DNA of 64,000 bases, taken from Eupeodes corollae. Lineage: Eukaryota > Arthropoda > Insecta > Diptera > Syrphidae. The position numbers were made by a program, and so were the translations under genes. Shown piece by piece: positions 1 through 11,314 of the stretch (the first letter of the stretch is position 1; every line of letters begins with the position of its first letter). Location: assembly GCF_945859685.1 (NCBI RefSeq), contig NC_079147.1:253942572-254006571 (forward strand), in the 5' to 3' direction. Under the pieces are notes generated by a model that had not been told where the DNA came from, ran no database searches, and worked only from the letters and a program-made list of their open reading frames with translations.

Positions 1-1972
1 GTTCGTTCTTTCTTTTTTAAGATTTATATGTACCTTACCTAGATTCAAAAGAGAGCTGAAGCTGTCAGTCTTGGAAGGGGTTAACTGAAGTAGGTTTTGT
101 CTTTTGGGGATGGGGTTCTGAATGCCAGTTTAGAGAGAATGATAAAAAAGAGGTCAATTAAAATTCATGAAGTTTGGGATGTTAAATAGACCGAAAACTG
201 ATAGGATTAGAAATATATATTCGTATAAGGGTTTGAACTAAAACTGAATGACGCATGGCTTTATCTTTTTTATTTTATTTTTAAAGAAAATTTATGTCAC
301 CTTCGAGGGGACTTAACTTTTTTGACTACGTTCTACGATTTAAGTTTAAAGATAGAAAATATTTTACTTACTTTTTTGGATATTTTAAGGTCCGCGAATA
401 TCTTGGAAATTGGAAATAAGGAGTCTAACAAAATAAACGTCAGGCTTGAAACATTACAACCCCCACATTCCACCAGAAAATTTCATATTGTTCAAAAATG
501 AAAATACACAGAGTTATAAAGCAACCCTCTATACCTTCAATTAACCAAAACTATCAAGTGGCAAATTTATTTGAGGGATGCCAACGCTTCATTATCTATC
601 GTTGTTGGTTGACAAAATAAGGTTTTTTTCTGAAACATAAGCAAAACAATACTTTTTTAGGGTCTTGAAAAAAAAAATTGATTTTAGGTTCTTGATAATT
701 TGTAAAGGTCTTTTTTTGTTTCTTTTGTTTGATACTAAGACCTAGCTTCTAGAACACAATAGTTGAGACTTCGGACAATAAGACAAACAAATTCATATTC
801 CTTTTGATATAAACGTCTTAGTGTGACAAGTTTCTGACTTAAGTCCTCATTGCCTAACGTCAAAGAATTTTCCTATAAAATTAGATTTGTAAAATATAAC
901 CGTTTCATTACAACCAAAAGCGATGTTTCCAAGACAACCATATCCATTAACAATAAGTTGTATGAAAATAAGGTACAAATCTTCGTCTTCTTGATTCAAT
1001 TTTTAAAATTTTAGTACCGTACTAAGTTTTTGAAAAAATCTTTTAAGTTATGAGTCTTCGTTTGACTAAAGTTTTCAGCTCTTTTGGAGATCATTTTTGG
1101 TATTAGTTTCAAATGTGAACTACAATTTCAACTATAAGCTCAAATAAAAAAAAAAAAACATTTGTAACACTATTTTTATATTTTAAAAAAAAAAACATAT
1201 TTTGAAAACTTGATGTGTAGCCTTGTTCTTAACAAGATTCATGTTAATGGTTAAAACCGGATCTGATAGAGTGATTTTATTAAAAGTTATTAAAACCCAT
1301 TGGAAAAGTGTAGAAGCCTTGTCGCCTAGTGTCATGGATTTATTTGCTTTAAATTTATAAACAAGCGTGTAATAACATTTAGCATTCAATGTCTAAAGCT
1401 ACACTTTAGGCTTAAGACTGATTTCCTGCTTTTAATATTTATTGAACGTGTCGTAGAGAGTTGGATTGAGCTCAAGGGTAAACTGATGAGCATTTCGGGG
1501 AGTTTTAGTATACGTTTGTAAGAATATCGGTAAAACAACGTAAGGCAAAAAACATTGCGTCGGTGTTAGAACGATGTAAGTTTGTCAGCTGTTGTTAGTT
1601 ATAGTTCTATCAAATATAATTGTCAAAGCCGTTTTTTTGAATTCTGTTCAAAACTCATAAACTTATTTTCTTTATGCAAAGTTTCTTCAATTTTGGAACA
1701 AATGAAGTTTTTGTAAATTACAGCTAGATGAGCAGGAGTGAAAAATGAAAGTAAACTTTTTTTTTAAATGACAAATATTTCTCTTTTAGGTACAATTTAA
1801 TTAGATTTCAGTATCTGACTCAGTTTTCGTAATTTCTTATTAGTAATGGAGATGACTTATGGGTTTTTATTTGATTCTATTTGTTTTGAAAAACTTGAAG
1901 AAACATAATTTCTTAAGTTTTTTGGATAATAGGTTCTAGAGTTAATTTTAAGTTAAATTAGATAAATTATTT
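1..1972. repeat. Left arm of a large inverted duplication
   Basis: This segment is the reverse complement of 11315-13623, read by eye along its length, for example the stretches near 60, 600, 960, 1320 and 1830. The arm runs into the window start, so its true end is not visible. It includes a decayed LINE 3' end (about 1440-1760, minus strand) that is mirrored in the other arm. It lacks about 245 bp present in the right arm (12172-12418). The arms differ by scattered substitutions and small indels, which argues for an old duplication rather than an exact assembly fold-back. No intact gene is seen in it. Confidence 0.85.
1440..1760 (-). mobile_element. LINE-A 3' end fragment (left arm copy)
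   Basis: Read on the minus strand, this resembles the C-terminal and thumb region of the CR1/jockey-like LINE at 50.36-51.96 kb. Shared DNA includes the stretch around GAGCTCAAGGGTAAACTGAT and the stretch coding the RIQKRAL-type motif. It is broken by several frame changes and is not expressible. It is the mirror of 11545-12000 because both lie in the inverted duplication. Confidence 0.6.
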
Positions 1973-2084
1973 AGCGTAACAGCTCGTAGTTCCTGTGTGC
2001 GAATAATGTCAGGAATGGGAGAACCTCTAAATTTTATACAGTTCAAAAATATCAAAATTAGTAAGACATTAAAAAGTATGAATT

Positions 2085-2835
2085 GTAAATTTGGAAAATC
2101 GTCCCGTTTGTCGATTTGTCTTGCTTAAAAGTTTGTCTATATGTACTCGTATCAATTCATACCAATTTTGCGTAGTATTTTTTGTAAATTTTATTTTTAT
2201 GAAAAAACGGACTGTTGGAATTTTATATAAAATTCCCGAATATTGAAAACAATATTTTCTGTGAAATAAAATAAGTTTGAAGCCAATATTTTTAATTTTT
2301 GAAAAACTATTTGAGTCGAAAGTAAATTTTTAGCAACTTTGAGTAATTTTTTTTAGATTTTTATTTTTTATAAAAAAAACTGTCAGTTCGATTTTTCTCA
2401 AAATTTTATCAGATGTCAAAAACATTATTCTTCGTTGCCCAAAATTGTTCTGGAGATGAAATCATATTTTAGTCGTAAAATTTTGGAGGCGACAAATTTT
2501 GTTTCTTCAATTTTTTTGATGTATAAAAAAAACCGATGAATGGAATTTTTTCAAAAAATATAATTCATTGATATCACGTTACAATATATTATATAAAATT
2601 TAATTCAAGTCTCTAGCATCATTGGTTTGTGAGATATTTGGGGCTAACCAAAATTTTCACCTTTTTTTTAAACTGCTATGGTAAAAAACCAGCCACGCAA
2701 TTTTGTTGAGAGCCCTTTCTGCATCTTTCTGCCTTTTTATCTGTATAACAAAATTTATTTGAAATCGATATCTCTTCTGGTCCTTGAGCTATGGACGACG
2801 AAAAAAAACGTCGCGAACGTACGGACGTAGGGATG
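2085..2835 (-). repeat. Repeat R copy a (minus, SINE-joined)
   Basis: Reading the minus strand from 2835 gives the ACGTCCGTACGTTCGCGACG tract, then the conserved core (TAGCTCAAGGACCAGAAGAG, CAGAAAGATGCAGAAAGGGC), then monomer-type sequence (GGTAAAAATT, GACTCAAATA variants) and finally GACAAATCGACAAACGGGAC. The 5' head of R is missing. Its place is taken by the SINE at 2836-3031. The copy has no coding potential I would support. Confidence 0.75.
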
Positions 2836-3031
2836 GAAGGGACCGAATCGGAACGGCTAATTTTCATGACAGGAATTACTCTTGGAGGATTTTTCAATCC
2901 CTCGCAAGTGGTAGTACCCGTGAAAACTTTTTTCGGTTTTTAATTAATTAAGGTGACATAGGCAGGGATTGAACCCAAGACCCCCTGCATGACAATCCAA
3001 CGCACTAAATAGCACGCTACGGGTACTATCA
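2836..3031 (-). mobile_element. tRNA-derived SINE, copy 1 (3' truncated)
   Basis: On the minus strand a tRNA-like head is followed by a body. The box A-like TAGTGCGTTGG lies at 2997-3007 and the box B-like GGGTTCAATCCC at 2965-2976, the two parts of an internal RNA polymerase III promoter. The body holds CCTCCAAGAGTAATTCCTGTCATG-type sequence shared with the copies at 29.2, 38.9 and 53.2 kb (interrupted here by small differences). The 3' tail is lost where it meets repeat R. A real tRNA gene is unlikely: the cloverleaf does not close and the same body follows the head in other copies. Confidence 0.75.
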
Positions 3032-4586
3032 AAAAACTATTTTTCATTAAAAAAAGTAAATGTAAGGTCATTGAAAATGTTCCCTGAATTCAACTTCAGT
3101 CAAGTTTGTGAAATTCATTGTTCTTGATATCAAACCCCTAAAAGTGCACTTTTTTCATTTAGAGCCCACTGTTTAAGCGGAAGTTACTTTAAAGTAAATT
3201 TTGTCGGCTTGTCAAAAACAAACAACAAGTCTTTATCATCCATTTCAGAATTGCTTTAAGTTCTTTGTCTTTTGAACATTTTGAGAACTACATATGTATG
3301 TATGTATATGATTGACTGTGACTCTACTGAAGACAGTTTATTATTTAATTTTGGTTCCCCATTTATTTTGAATTTCAATACTCAAGCACAACAACAACAT
3401 TGGTTTACTCGAAATTTTATGGAAAAGACATTTTATGACATTTTATTTTATTCACCTCTCACGGTGAACTCAACTTAAGTATATTTTTTGCCGTTTATAT
3501 TTGTTTGATACTATGCAACAATTTTCTGTTTTCGCTTTATTTACAGATGTCAAAAATAACCAAACACCAATGATCAGCTTTTTAATGATTTGTGTCAATA
3601 ACGCAGCCCAACCTATTGAAATGAGAAGATTGAGAAAGTTGGTATTTTCCAAAAAAGATGTTTTGTTGGTAATTTCATTTTCAAAATTCACAATTTAGAG
3701 CAAATTGCTTTAAAGATAGTTATTAAGTCTTAAACTAATGCTCATGAAATTTAAGAACAAAAATTTTAAGTTGTGTGAGTGAAGTTGTAAAACTTACATA
3801 TTCAACAAAAATTATTCGTCATCTTGCCTTAAATATGTAATTTCAAATATAAATATCACATACATAAATTAATCTTTGCAATTTAATATTAATATTTTTA
3901 AGTGCTTTTGTATAATTTATTTATGTCAAGCAATGCATTTTTATTTGTTGAACAAAATACTCTTATGGACATCAGCAAAAAATATATAAAAATAAAATTT
4001 ACAAGTGCCTTTAGTTTGGCTGCATCTCGCCAAAGGACCAACTTTTAAAATTGGTTGGAGAAAAAAAAAAACTTTTTTCAAAATAAATAAAAAACCACGA
4101 AAAAAAATAAAGTTTGGAATCTCTCTTCATATTAAAGTATATATATTTGTATATTCATCACACAAGGACTTCAGGATGTCCTGTCATACATATATGGATG
4201 TATTTTATATGCTATACTTTTTAAATTGAACTAATTTATAAATTTTTGTATAACAAACCACATAAATAAAAATGACCGAAATGACTACGATGACGATAGT
4301 GTCTCAAAAAATATACACAGTTTCTATATCTTCATTTATTTCAATGTGAATACACTCCGTTACAGTTGATTTAAGACCATTTTTAATACAGAAAATACAA
4401 AATTTGCTTGGTAGTTTGTTAACAGAAAATAAAGTACAATATTTTTTTAATATTAAAAATCAATGATCTGTATTTTCATTAAATTCTTTTTAAAAAAAAT
4501 AATTTCGTATGAGACATTAAAAAAAACCACAAAAAATATTAATCAAACGTATACTTTACGTAATCATTTACCTTTTTTAAAACGGT
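3032..4586. other. AT-rich stretch without a recognisable gene
   Basis: Short open frames here (60-75 codons, for example 3272-3478 and 4005-4229) have no family motif and are expected by chance. A TATGTATGTATATG simple repeat lies near 3293-3310. Nothing else is supported. Confidence 0.6.
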
Positions 4587-4841
4587 TATGTCGTCTGCTT
4601 GGAGGTAGAAGTCACTAAGTGAAATATTTTCCAAATTTGAGAATGTGTGTTGATGTTATCATTTCTCATAAGTATGAACAGTCACTAAGTGAATATAACT
4701 TCTATAAATGAAATTCATAGAATGAGAAAATTCATTTTAATTTACTTTTCCCATATTTAATGAGCGTATCCCCGTTTATTTGGTCTACTGACAAATTTGA
4801 TTCTGCTACTTAATGACTTTTAACTCCAAGCAGACGATATG
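4587..4841. mobile_element. Candidate MITE with 33-bp inverted ends and TATG flanks
   Basis: The left end at 4591 reads TCGTCTGCTTGGAGGTAGAA and continues GTCACTAAGTG. The reverse complement of the right end (ending at 4837) reads TCGTCTGCTTGGAGTTAAAA and continues GTCATTAAGTAG. That is about 33 bp of near-perfect terminal inverted repeat around a 247-bp element. TATG occurs directly outside both ends (4587-4590 and 4838-4841) and is a candidate 4-bp target duplication. The internal motif GTCACTAAGTGAA recurs at about 4680. There is no coding content. The superfamily is not assigned. Confidence 0.6.
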
Positions 4842-4864
4842 GCGGGTCCCTTTGCCTTTTAGTA

Positions 4865-5000
4865 CAACGCTTTCAAAAAAAAAGACTAAAATTGTACCAA
4901 AAGGCTTATATATTAAACGTTTTGTGAGGAGTATCTCAAGGGAGCCACATTGGACCCATTTTATTTATAACCTCGTATTAAAAGCAATTGTTTCAATTTG
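4865..5000 (+). pseudogene. Tiny LINE reverse-transcriptase fragment
   Basis: A frame near 4930-4975 reads GVSQGSHIGPILFI, resembling the GVPQGSxLGPLLF motif (RT motif B/4) of non-LTR retrotransposons. The surrounding sequence has stops and frame changes, so this is a short fossil directly beside the MITE-like element. Confidence is limited by the short match. It could also be coincidence. Confidence 0.4.
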
Positions 5001-5449
5001 TCGAATGTAAAATGATTCGGTTTCTTCTACATGTTACGGCATAGGTTTAAATTAATTAATAGAGCATTATATCTTTGGAACATATATGTAATTAAGATAG
5101 AACAGATCTAGATTTTCATTTCTTTAAAAATTGTACGTTTCGGGTTACGCAACAAACAAAATTGTCTCCAAACTATCTACGACAGTGAATTGCTTATTTA
5201 GTTTTTTTTTTAATTTTAATTTATTTTCACCATTTTTGAAGGGTGATAATGCTAACTGGAGTGTAAATTTAGCACTACCAATGGTTAATTTTTAAGAAAA
5301 GAGTGAGGATATTTTGAGGGATGTTATTGCTATCTTTACTGCCAAATTAGCATAACCAGGGGTTATTTCTAAAAAAAACAGCGCGACAATATTTTTTCTT
5401 TTACAACAAATTTACAACAAAATCACGACATTTAATTTCATTATAAGTT

Positions 5450-5915
5450 TCCTAAAATTTTTTTTAAATTAGTTTTTAGTATTTTTTGTAGGTTTTTCTG
5501 TTTTGTACTTTTGCCTTACTAATAATTAAATTTAACGTTAATTTTAAATTGTGAGTGATTTAAATTTTATACTTTGGACTCTTATTATCTTGCATATGAA
5601 AAAAAAGGTCTGATTTTAATATCTTTTCAAGAGATATTTTAGTCGAAAACAAATTTTTACTTATTGTTACTAGCATTCATCATTAGTATCATGCCGCTTA
5701 GAAAATTACCTTACGAAAACAGTATTTTGTGTAATTTGAAATCATTTCGAAGTCATTAACTTTATTTAGTCTCCAGATATTTGGGTTGAAAATAAGCTTT
5801 TACGAGTTTTCTGTAGTATTTTTTGTAGATTTTTATTTTGTATAAAAAAGAGTCATTTGAATTTTATAAAATCTTAAAAATAATGTTTTGAAGAAGATAC
5901 AATTATTTTGAAGCC
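5450..5915 (-). repeat. Repeat R copy b0 (minus, array part only)
   Basis: Contains the minus-strand R monomer signature: AGTATTTTTTGTAGATTTTT, then TATAAAAAA, then GATTTT/ATTTTATAAAATC and a spaced TTTGAAGCCAATA. The head and core are absent. It joins, in opposite orientation, the plus-strand copy that starts at about 5916, making an inverted pair. Confidence 0.55.
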
Positions 5916-6905
5916 AATAATATGTTTATATCCGTACGTCCATTGACGACGTTTTTTTCGTCGTCCCTAGCTCAAGAACCAGAAGAGATATCGACACCAA
6001 ATAAATGTTTGTATACACATAATAATGCACAAACATGCAGAAAGGGCACTCAAGAAAATTGCGTGGACAGTTTTTTTTACAATAGCAGTTTAGAAAAAAG
6101 GTGACAATTTTGGTAAACCCTAAATATCTTACGAACCAAAAACATTAGAGACTTGAATAAAATTTTATATAATCTATTGTACCGTAATACCAATTAGGTA
6201 TATTTTTGAAAAAAAAAATCCATTAAACGTTTTTTTTATAAATCAAAAAAAAATGAAACAAAAATTTGTCACCTCAAAAATGTTAGGAATACAACTTGAT
6301 TTTATCTCCAAATCAATTTTGTGCAACGAAAAATAACGTTTTTAACATCTTGTAAAATTTTAAGAAAAATCGAAATTACAGTTTTTTTATAAAAAATAAT
6401 AACCTAAACAAAAAATTAATAAAGTTGGTAAAAATTTATTTTTCGACTCAAATAGCTTTTAAAAGTTAAAAAAATTTTCTTCAAACTATTTTATTTCACA
6501 GAAAATATTGTTTTCGATATTCAGTAGTTTTTTTTACAAAAATCCAACAGTATGTTTTTTTTCACAAACAAAAACAAAATCTACAAAAATAGTACGCAAA
6601 TTTGGTAAAAATTGATGTTCGGTTCTTGATAGCTCTCAAATTAATTTAATTCATTCAATTTGTAAAAATTTAACAATTGCTACTTAAATTGTTAAAAATT
6701 AGTTTTCGACTAAAAATCTATTTAACAAAACTAGATTTTCAAACTAAGCTATTTCTTTACATGAAAAATATTGTTGGTAATGTATAATTTTTTAAGAATT
6801 ATTCAACTGACAACTTTTTTAACCCAACACAAAAACCAACAAACTTTTAAGAAAGACAAATCGATAGACGGGTTGGGAAGTTATGAGTGTGGGTCGCTTC
6901 TCAGT
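5916..6905 (+). repeat. Repeat R copy b (plus)
   Basis: Starts at the ACGT-rich tract (CCGTACGTCC), runs through the conserved core (TAGCTCAAGAACCAGAAGAG; CAGAAAGGGCACTCAAG) and several decayed 175-bp-type monomers. It ends with GACAAATCGATAGACGGGTTGGGAAGTTATGAG and the CAGTCTCTTTTT 3' terminus (quoted in parts). The 5' head is missing. The core gives a 60-codon open frame (5922-6104), but this is the generic R core and not a gene I can support. Confidence 0.7.
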
Positions 6906-6984
6906 CTCTTTTTGTATTTTGTATTCGAGTTTATACAAATTTGGTAAAAGGTAAAATATTTGTTTATATATTCTTAGCTATCAT

Positions 6985-7225
6985 AAAAACAACGACTAAA
7001 TTACATCAAAGGTCTTTTTTGCATCTTTTCTTGATATTATCCGTAAAACTGAATTTTTGGTAAGTCGAAATCTCCACTGGTTTTTGAGGTATATGTTAAA
7101 CGAAAAAAGGTATCCCCAAATAACGGTTGTACGAACGTTCAGACGCACCCCACAAAGATCTCTCTAAAAATGATTAATTTAGATTCTAGTGGCGTTGAAA
7201 ACTCGAGGAATGTCAACATTTTAAC
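6985..7225 (-). repeat. Repeat R copy c (minus, head fragment)
   Basis: On the minus strand the segment reads as a diverged R head: the AAAAGATTTTTAGAGAGAT-type stretch, then a GCGTCTGAACGTTCGTAC ACGT-like tract and part of the core. It lies head to head with the plus-strand copy beginning at 7226. Confidence 0.5.
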
Positions 7226-8072
7226 TTCTCATAGGATTTTATTATAATCTCGGTCTGATTTGTCAAATTGAAAATTTTGACATTTTTTGACGTTTCAAGG
7301 GCCCTGGAATCTTAATAAAGGATTTTTTAAAGATATGCCTTTCCGAAAGCATTTTTTTTTTGCCGTCCATAAGAATAAGTATAACGTTTTTGACAAATCA
7401 TTAAATTTTTAAGAAAAAATCAGACAGACAGTCTTTTTACAAAAAAGAAAAAAACCTAAAAAAGAACATTACTAAAAGTTGGTAAAAATTGATTTTCGAC
7501 TTAAATATCTTTTTAAAATGAAGAATATTGGCTTCAAACTTATTTTATCTTAAAGAAAATATTGTGTTCGAAATTCATTTAAATCCGAAAGTCATTTTTT
7601 TTTTCATAAAATTTAATCTACAAAAAATAGTACGCAAAATTGGTAAAAATATATGTTCGATTTTCTATATCTCGTGAATAAACGAAGGTTTTGATTTCAA
7701 AATAATCCAATCTGAATGTTTACATAAGAAATTAAAACTTTTAAGAATTAAAAACTAGTTTTCGACTTAAAAATATCTCGTTAACATAAATAAACTTTAA
7801 ATCGAACTGTTTCATCATATACAAAACATAGTTAGTAATTTTTAGTTACTTTCTTAGAAAAAATCAACTGTAAGCTTTTCCAAAACACGAAAATCTCCAA
7901 ACACAACAAAAAACTGATAAGAAATGGGTTGCGGCTTTAGTATTAAGAGAATAAAGAAAAATGTTGACTTCAAATTGTAAACATTTTCTGAAAGTTTTTA
8001 GCAAGACAAATCGACAGACGGGATGGGAAGTTATCAGTACGCGTCTCATACCAGCTTCTTTTTTGACTCGAT
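7226..8072 (+). repeat. Repeat R copy d (plus)
   Basis: Begins with the R head (CGGTCTGATTTGTCAAATTG, GACGTTTCAAGGGCCC), lacks most of the core, keeps two to three monomers, and ends with AAGACAAATCGACAGACGGG, ATGGGAAGTTATCAG and the CAGCTTCTTTTTT terminus. It is a complete-ended, internally deleted copy. Confidence 0.7.
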
Positions 8073-8074
8073 AA

Positions 8075-10310
8075 ATCGGACCGATTGCAATATCTTTCTA
8101 TGGAAAGTTAACAAAACTTCAGTTAATTTTAAGAGTTTTTCTATTTTCTTTGCCTTTGTCGTCTCGTTAAAACAAAAACAATTATTTTCGCATATATCTT
8201 TATATTTTATTAGATTTTTTTCAAAACTGTTGCATTATAAAAAAATACCACTTGATTTTTGAAAATAATAACTTACTGGACTCTTAATCAACAGATGCGG
8301 AGTGTATGCCATTTGCCAGAATTAAAAATTCAGACATTCAACTTAATAAACAAATGTTGCATTTAATATTCATGATGAGTTAGCCTCGGGAAAATTTCAA
8401 AAATAAAAACAAACAACAACAAAATACGAACGATTATGTTTCCCCATTTTTAAAAATGAGCCACCGAACATTATAAATTCCATCAAAAGTGAAAGATATT
8501 TAAACGAACAAAAAAATATATATGGAGATGTGGTTATACATAAGTTTGAAGATAAAATTCCGAAGCCTTGTGTGAATTTTGGTTTTCAGTCTTTTTTTTT
8601 ATTTAAGCCTAAGGAAAGCTTTGTGAAATTTTTAATTACGGTCATGTGGACACTACCGGACGGACCAGGCCGGGTTGGCTGACCAACCTCCAACTAGCCA
8701 TCAAAGCCAAACCAGAAGCCGGTTAACTTTGGCTTGTCAAATGTGAACTGCTTAGTTCGTGGCTTATAACTGAAAGTTTGCTATTTAATTATGCTTAATT
8801 GTTGAGTTGGATATTTTCAATTAGGCAGCGGCAAAAAAAAGAGGACATGACTCGCTGGCTGCTGATGGCCTAAGGACTTAGTTTGCTCCTACTCCTGGTC
8901 CTGCGATATCAAAACGTTGTGAGGGATTTTTGTGTGTTTTATTTTTAAATTATATTTATTTTTAAATTAATGAGGCTATACTCTGTGGGGCGTAGGTAAG
9001 GTGTATAGCCTATAACGTGTGCCTTGAGAAGAGACACGCTTTAGGCAGAGTATTTATGGTATTGTGAGTATTTTATCATAAATTTAAGCCATAAATTGGA
9101 TTGCTAATGGTTTTAAATTTTCACTTCGTTAACGTTCGTTGATGGTTGAAGTTTGAATGTTTTTTTGTTGTTGTATACTTATAAAACGAGAAAAAGCAGA
9201 TGGATGAAATTGTATGTTTCTTTTATTTTTGCAGAGTTTTTGTGGTTTTTTTGTTGAGTCAATCTCATAATTTAGGCTTAACGATGTATATTAATAGGGG
9301 TTCATTGTATGAACATACTTTATTTATAGAATTTATTAAGTTTTAATATTTACATATATTTTTTGAATAATGTGTTTGTATTTATTTTTGTGTTAATTAT
9401 AATCTTTTTCAAAAGTCCGATGTAGGATGATTTATACAACACAAATAAAATGAAATAACTCTTTTTGGATGATTACGATGAGAGATTTTTTTGATTTAAA
9501 ATCATAATTAATGGAAATGTTTGTAGGTATTTATATTTCTCATTTAGTTTGTAGGATGTTTGTTTTTTTTTTAATACATTTTATAAATAATTGGATATTA
9601 CGTGACAGACATTTCAAAAGAGCCAATGGACATAATTAACAAAGAGGATGAAACTTAATATGCCTCAGAGGTCATGAATACATACACATACATAATATCA
9701 TCACGTAAATAAAATATGTTAATTTATATACAATTTCATTTTAAGTTTTCATTTAGTTTTTGTTTTTTTATTTATTGTAGGCTAATTTATAATTTGAATT
9801 CTATATAGATCAGTAAAATAAAATAAAATTGTTAATTTGTAAATTAAGTGTTTTTAATTTTGTCGAGGAAAATTCTAGTATTGATGAACTTTAACATCTT
9901 ATTCTGATTTGCAGTTTGATTTTTTTAATGGAATTAGCTTTTATCATCTTTTTTTAAGTTTTACAGTCAACTGATTCAATTTTAGCGATATGGCCGGTGT
10001 TATTTAGTAAACCTTGTGTAACATATAGTACTCATAATTATTTCGTATTTAAATAGCACTAAAATAAGAAAAGAAATTGATATTTTGAGCCTTGAGCCAT
10101 TGTCATCATTGCAAATATGATAAGACACCTTAATATGATTTTCCAAAAATATATCTTAGTAATAATAATAATATTTTAATAAAGTATTATTAACTTAAAT
10201 GGCAAAAACTCATTTAAATGCTCCTTAGACCCACAAGTGCTGAAGTCGGTATTTGTTTAACCTAATGCCTAGCTCTACAAGTAATTTGCATGTCAGTGAA
10301 TATGATGGTG
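8075..10310. other. Host-like non-coding DNA
   Basis: No open frame longer than 80 codons and no transposon motif were recognised. A higher-GC patch at about 8640-8910 (CCGGACGGACCAGGCCGGGT region) looks like single-copy sequence and has no counterpart elsewhere in the window. The remainder is AT-rich. Confidence 0.5.
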
Positions 10311-10510
10311 NNNNNNNNNNNNNNNNNNNNNNNNNNNNNNNNNNNNNNNNNNNNNNNNNNNNNNNNNNNNNNNNNNNNNNNNNNNNNNNNNNNNNNNNNN
10401 NNNNNNNNNNNNNNNNNNNNNNNNNNNNNNNNNNNNNNNNNNNNNNNNNNNNNNNNNNNNNNNNNNNNNNNNNNNNNNNNNNNNNNNNNNNNNNNNNNNN
10501 NNNNNNNNNN
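10311..10510. other. Assembly gap, 200 N
   Basis: Exactly 200 N. Its right edge opens inside the tandem CTTA tail of an RTE-like LINE, so a microsatellite tail or a repeat collapse probably caused the gap. Confidence 0.99.
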
Positions 10511-10785
10511 CTTACTTACTAACTTAAGGTGGCGCTACAGTCCTGTGTGAACTAGGGCCTCACCCAACAAACTTCTCCATCTAGCTCGGTCCCTAGCTAG
10601 ATGTCTCCAGTTTCACGCTCCAAGTTGGATGAGGTCACCTTCCACTTGTGCGCGCCACCTGATCTTCCTCTACTGCGCTGTCCTGTGGGTGTGGAGTTGA
10701 AGAATTTCCGGGCCGGAGCATTGGTTTCCATGCGCTCTACCTGCTGTAGATCACACGAAGAACTTTTCTCTCGAACCGACCAAAG
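10511..10785 (-). mobile_element. RTE-like LINE 3' end (RTE-1), C-terminus and tail
   Basis: On the minus strand a frame in 10597-10881 reads VERMETNAPARKFFNS followed by RSRGRSGG. This is the C-terminal segment (consensus like HVERMETNAPARKVFDS...RRSRGRP) of endonuclease-reverse transcriptase proteins of the RTE type in arthropods, as I recall them. Downstream come the 3' terminal GGCCCTAGTTCAC, then GGACTGTAGCGCCACC, then a TAAG tandem tail that runs into the gap. Only the last few hundred bases of the element remain. The 3' end is shared with the SINE family described here. The RTE label comes from family knowledge; the subfamily is not determined. Confidence 0.65.
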
Positions 10786-10970
10786 GTGCTGCACATTACA
10801 ATTAATGGGAAATTTTAATCTGGGTAAAACATTCCACATTCGTACAGTGCGGCTAGAAAAGAAATCAAGAACAGAATTCAACTACAAAATAGTGATCAAG
10901 GATATACTGATGAACATTCTTAGAAGTACGAGTATTACAGGTGAATTTTCACAAGAGCACTGAATATGAA
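10786..10970 (-). mobile_element. LINE-A 3' end fragment
   Basis: A minus-strand frame reads SSRTVRMWNVLPRLKFP, the terminal block of many CR1/jockey-type reverse transcriptases (RTxRxWNSLP). The plus DNA CATTCCACATTCGTACAGTG matches 17.2 kb. It is truncated upstream and abuts the RTE-1 3' end, so one open frame (10597-10881) artificially fuses two elements. Confidence 0.65.
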
Positions 10971-11314
10971 AATAATAATAAAACTGTTCAACAAGATAAT
11001 GTAAGTGATAGCTTAAGTTGGAATTCTCATTTAAACTCAATCTACCATGTCAGGTTTTTTTTTAAAAATACAACCTTTTATAGTTCTAAAAACCCTTATA
11101 TTAGTAATTTTTAAGCTATGTACTTTTATGAAGTAGGCTTATTCAATAAAATTCGTGACGATTTTATTTTCCAAATTTAATATACCTTACTTTACAGTAT
11201 CTAAGTAATTCTGTTATTTTTGAACTATAGAAAATGTAGGTCCTCCTATACCTGACAATTTACTCGTACACAAGAATTGTTAAGATGTAAGTCAAGATGC
11301 CATAGCTCTTATTT

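Noticed and set aside
2945..3031. tRNA gene
   Set aside because: Box A and B are present, but the same body follows the head in other copies and the cloverleaf does not close, so it is a SINE.
10253..10550. Open frames across the N gap
   Set aside because: They consist mainly of unknown residues.
10597..10881. A 94-codon gene on the minus strand
   Set aside because: It fuses the end of LINE-A with the end of RTE-1. The plus-strand frame 10601-10963 is its shadow.
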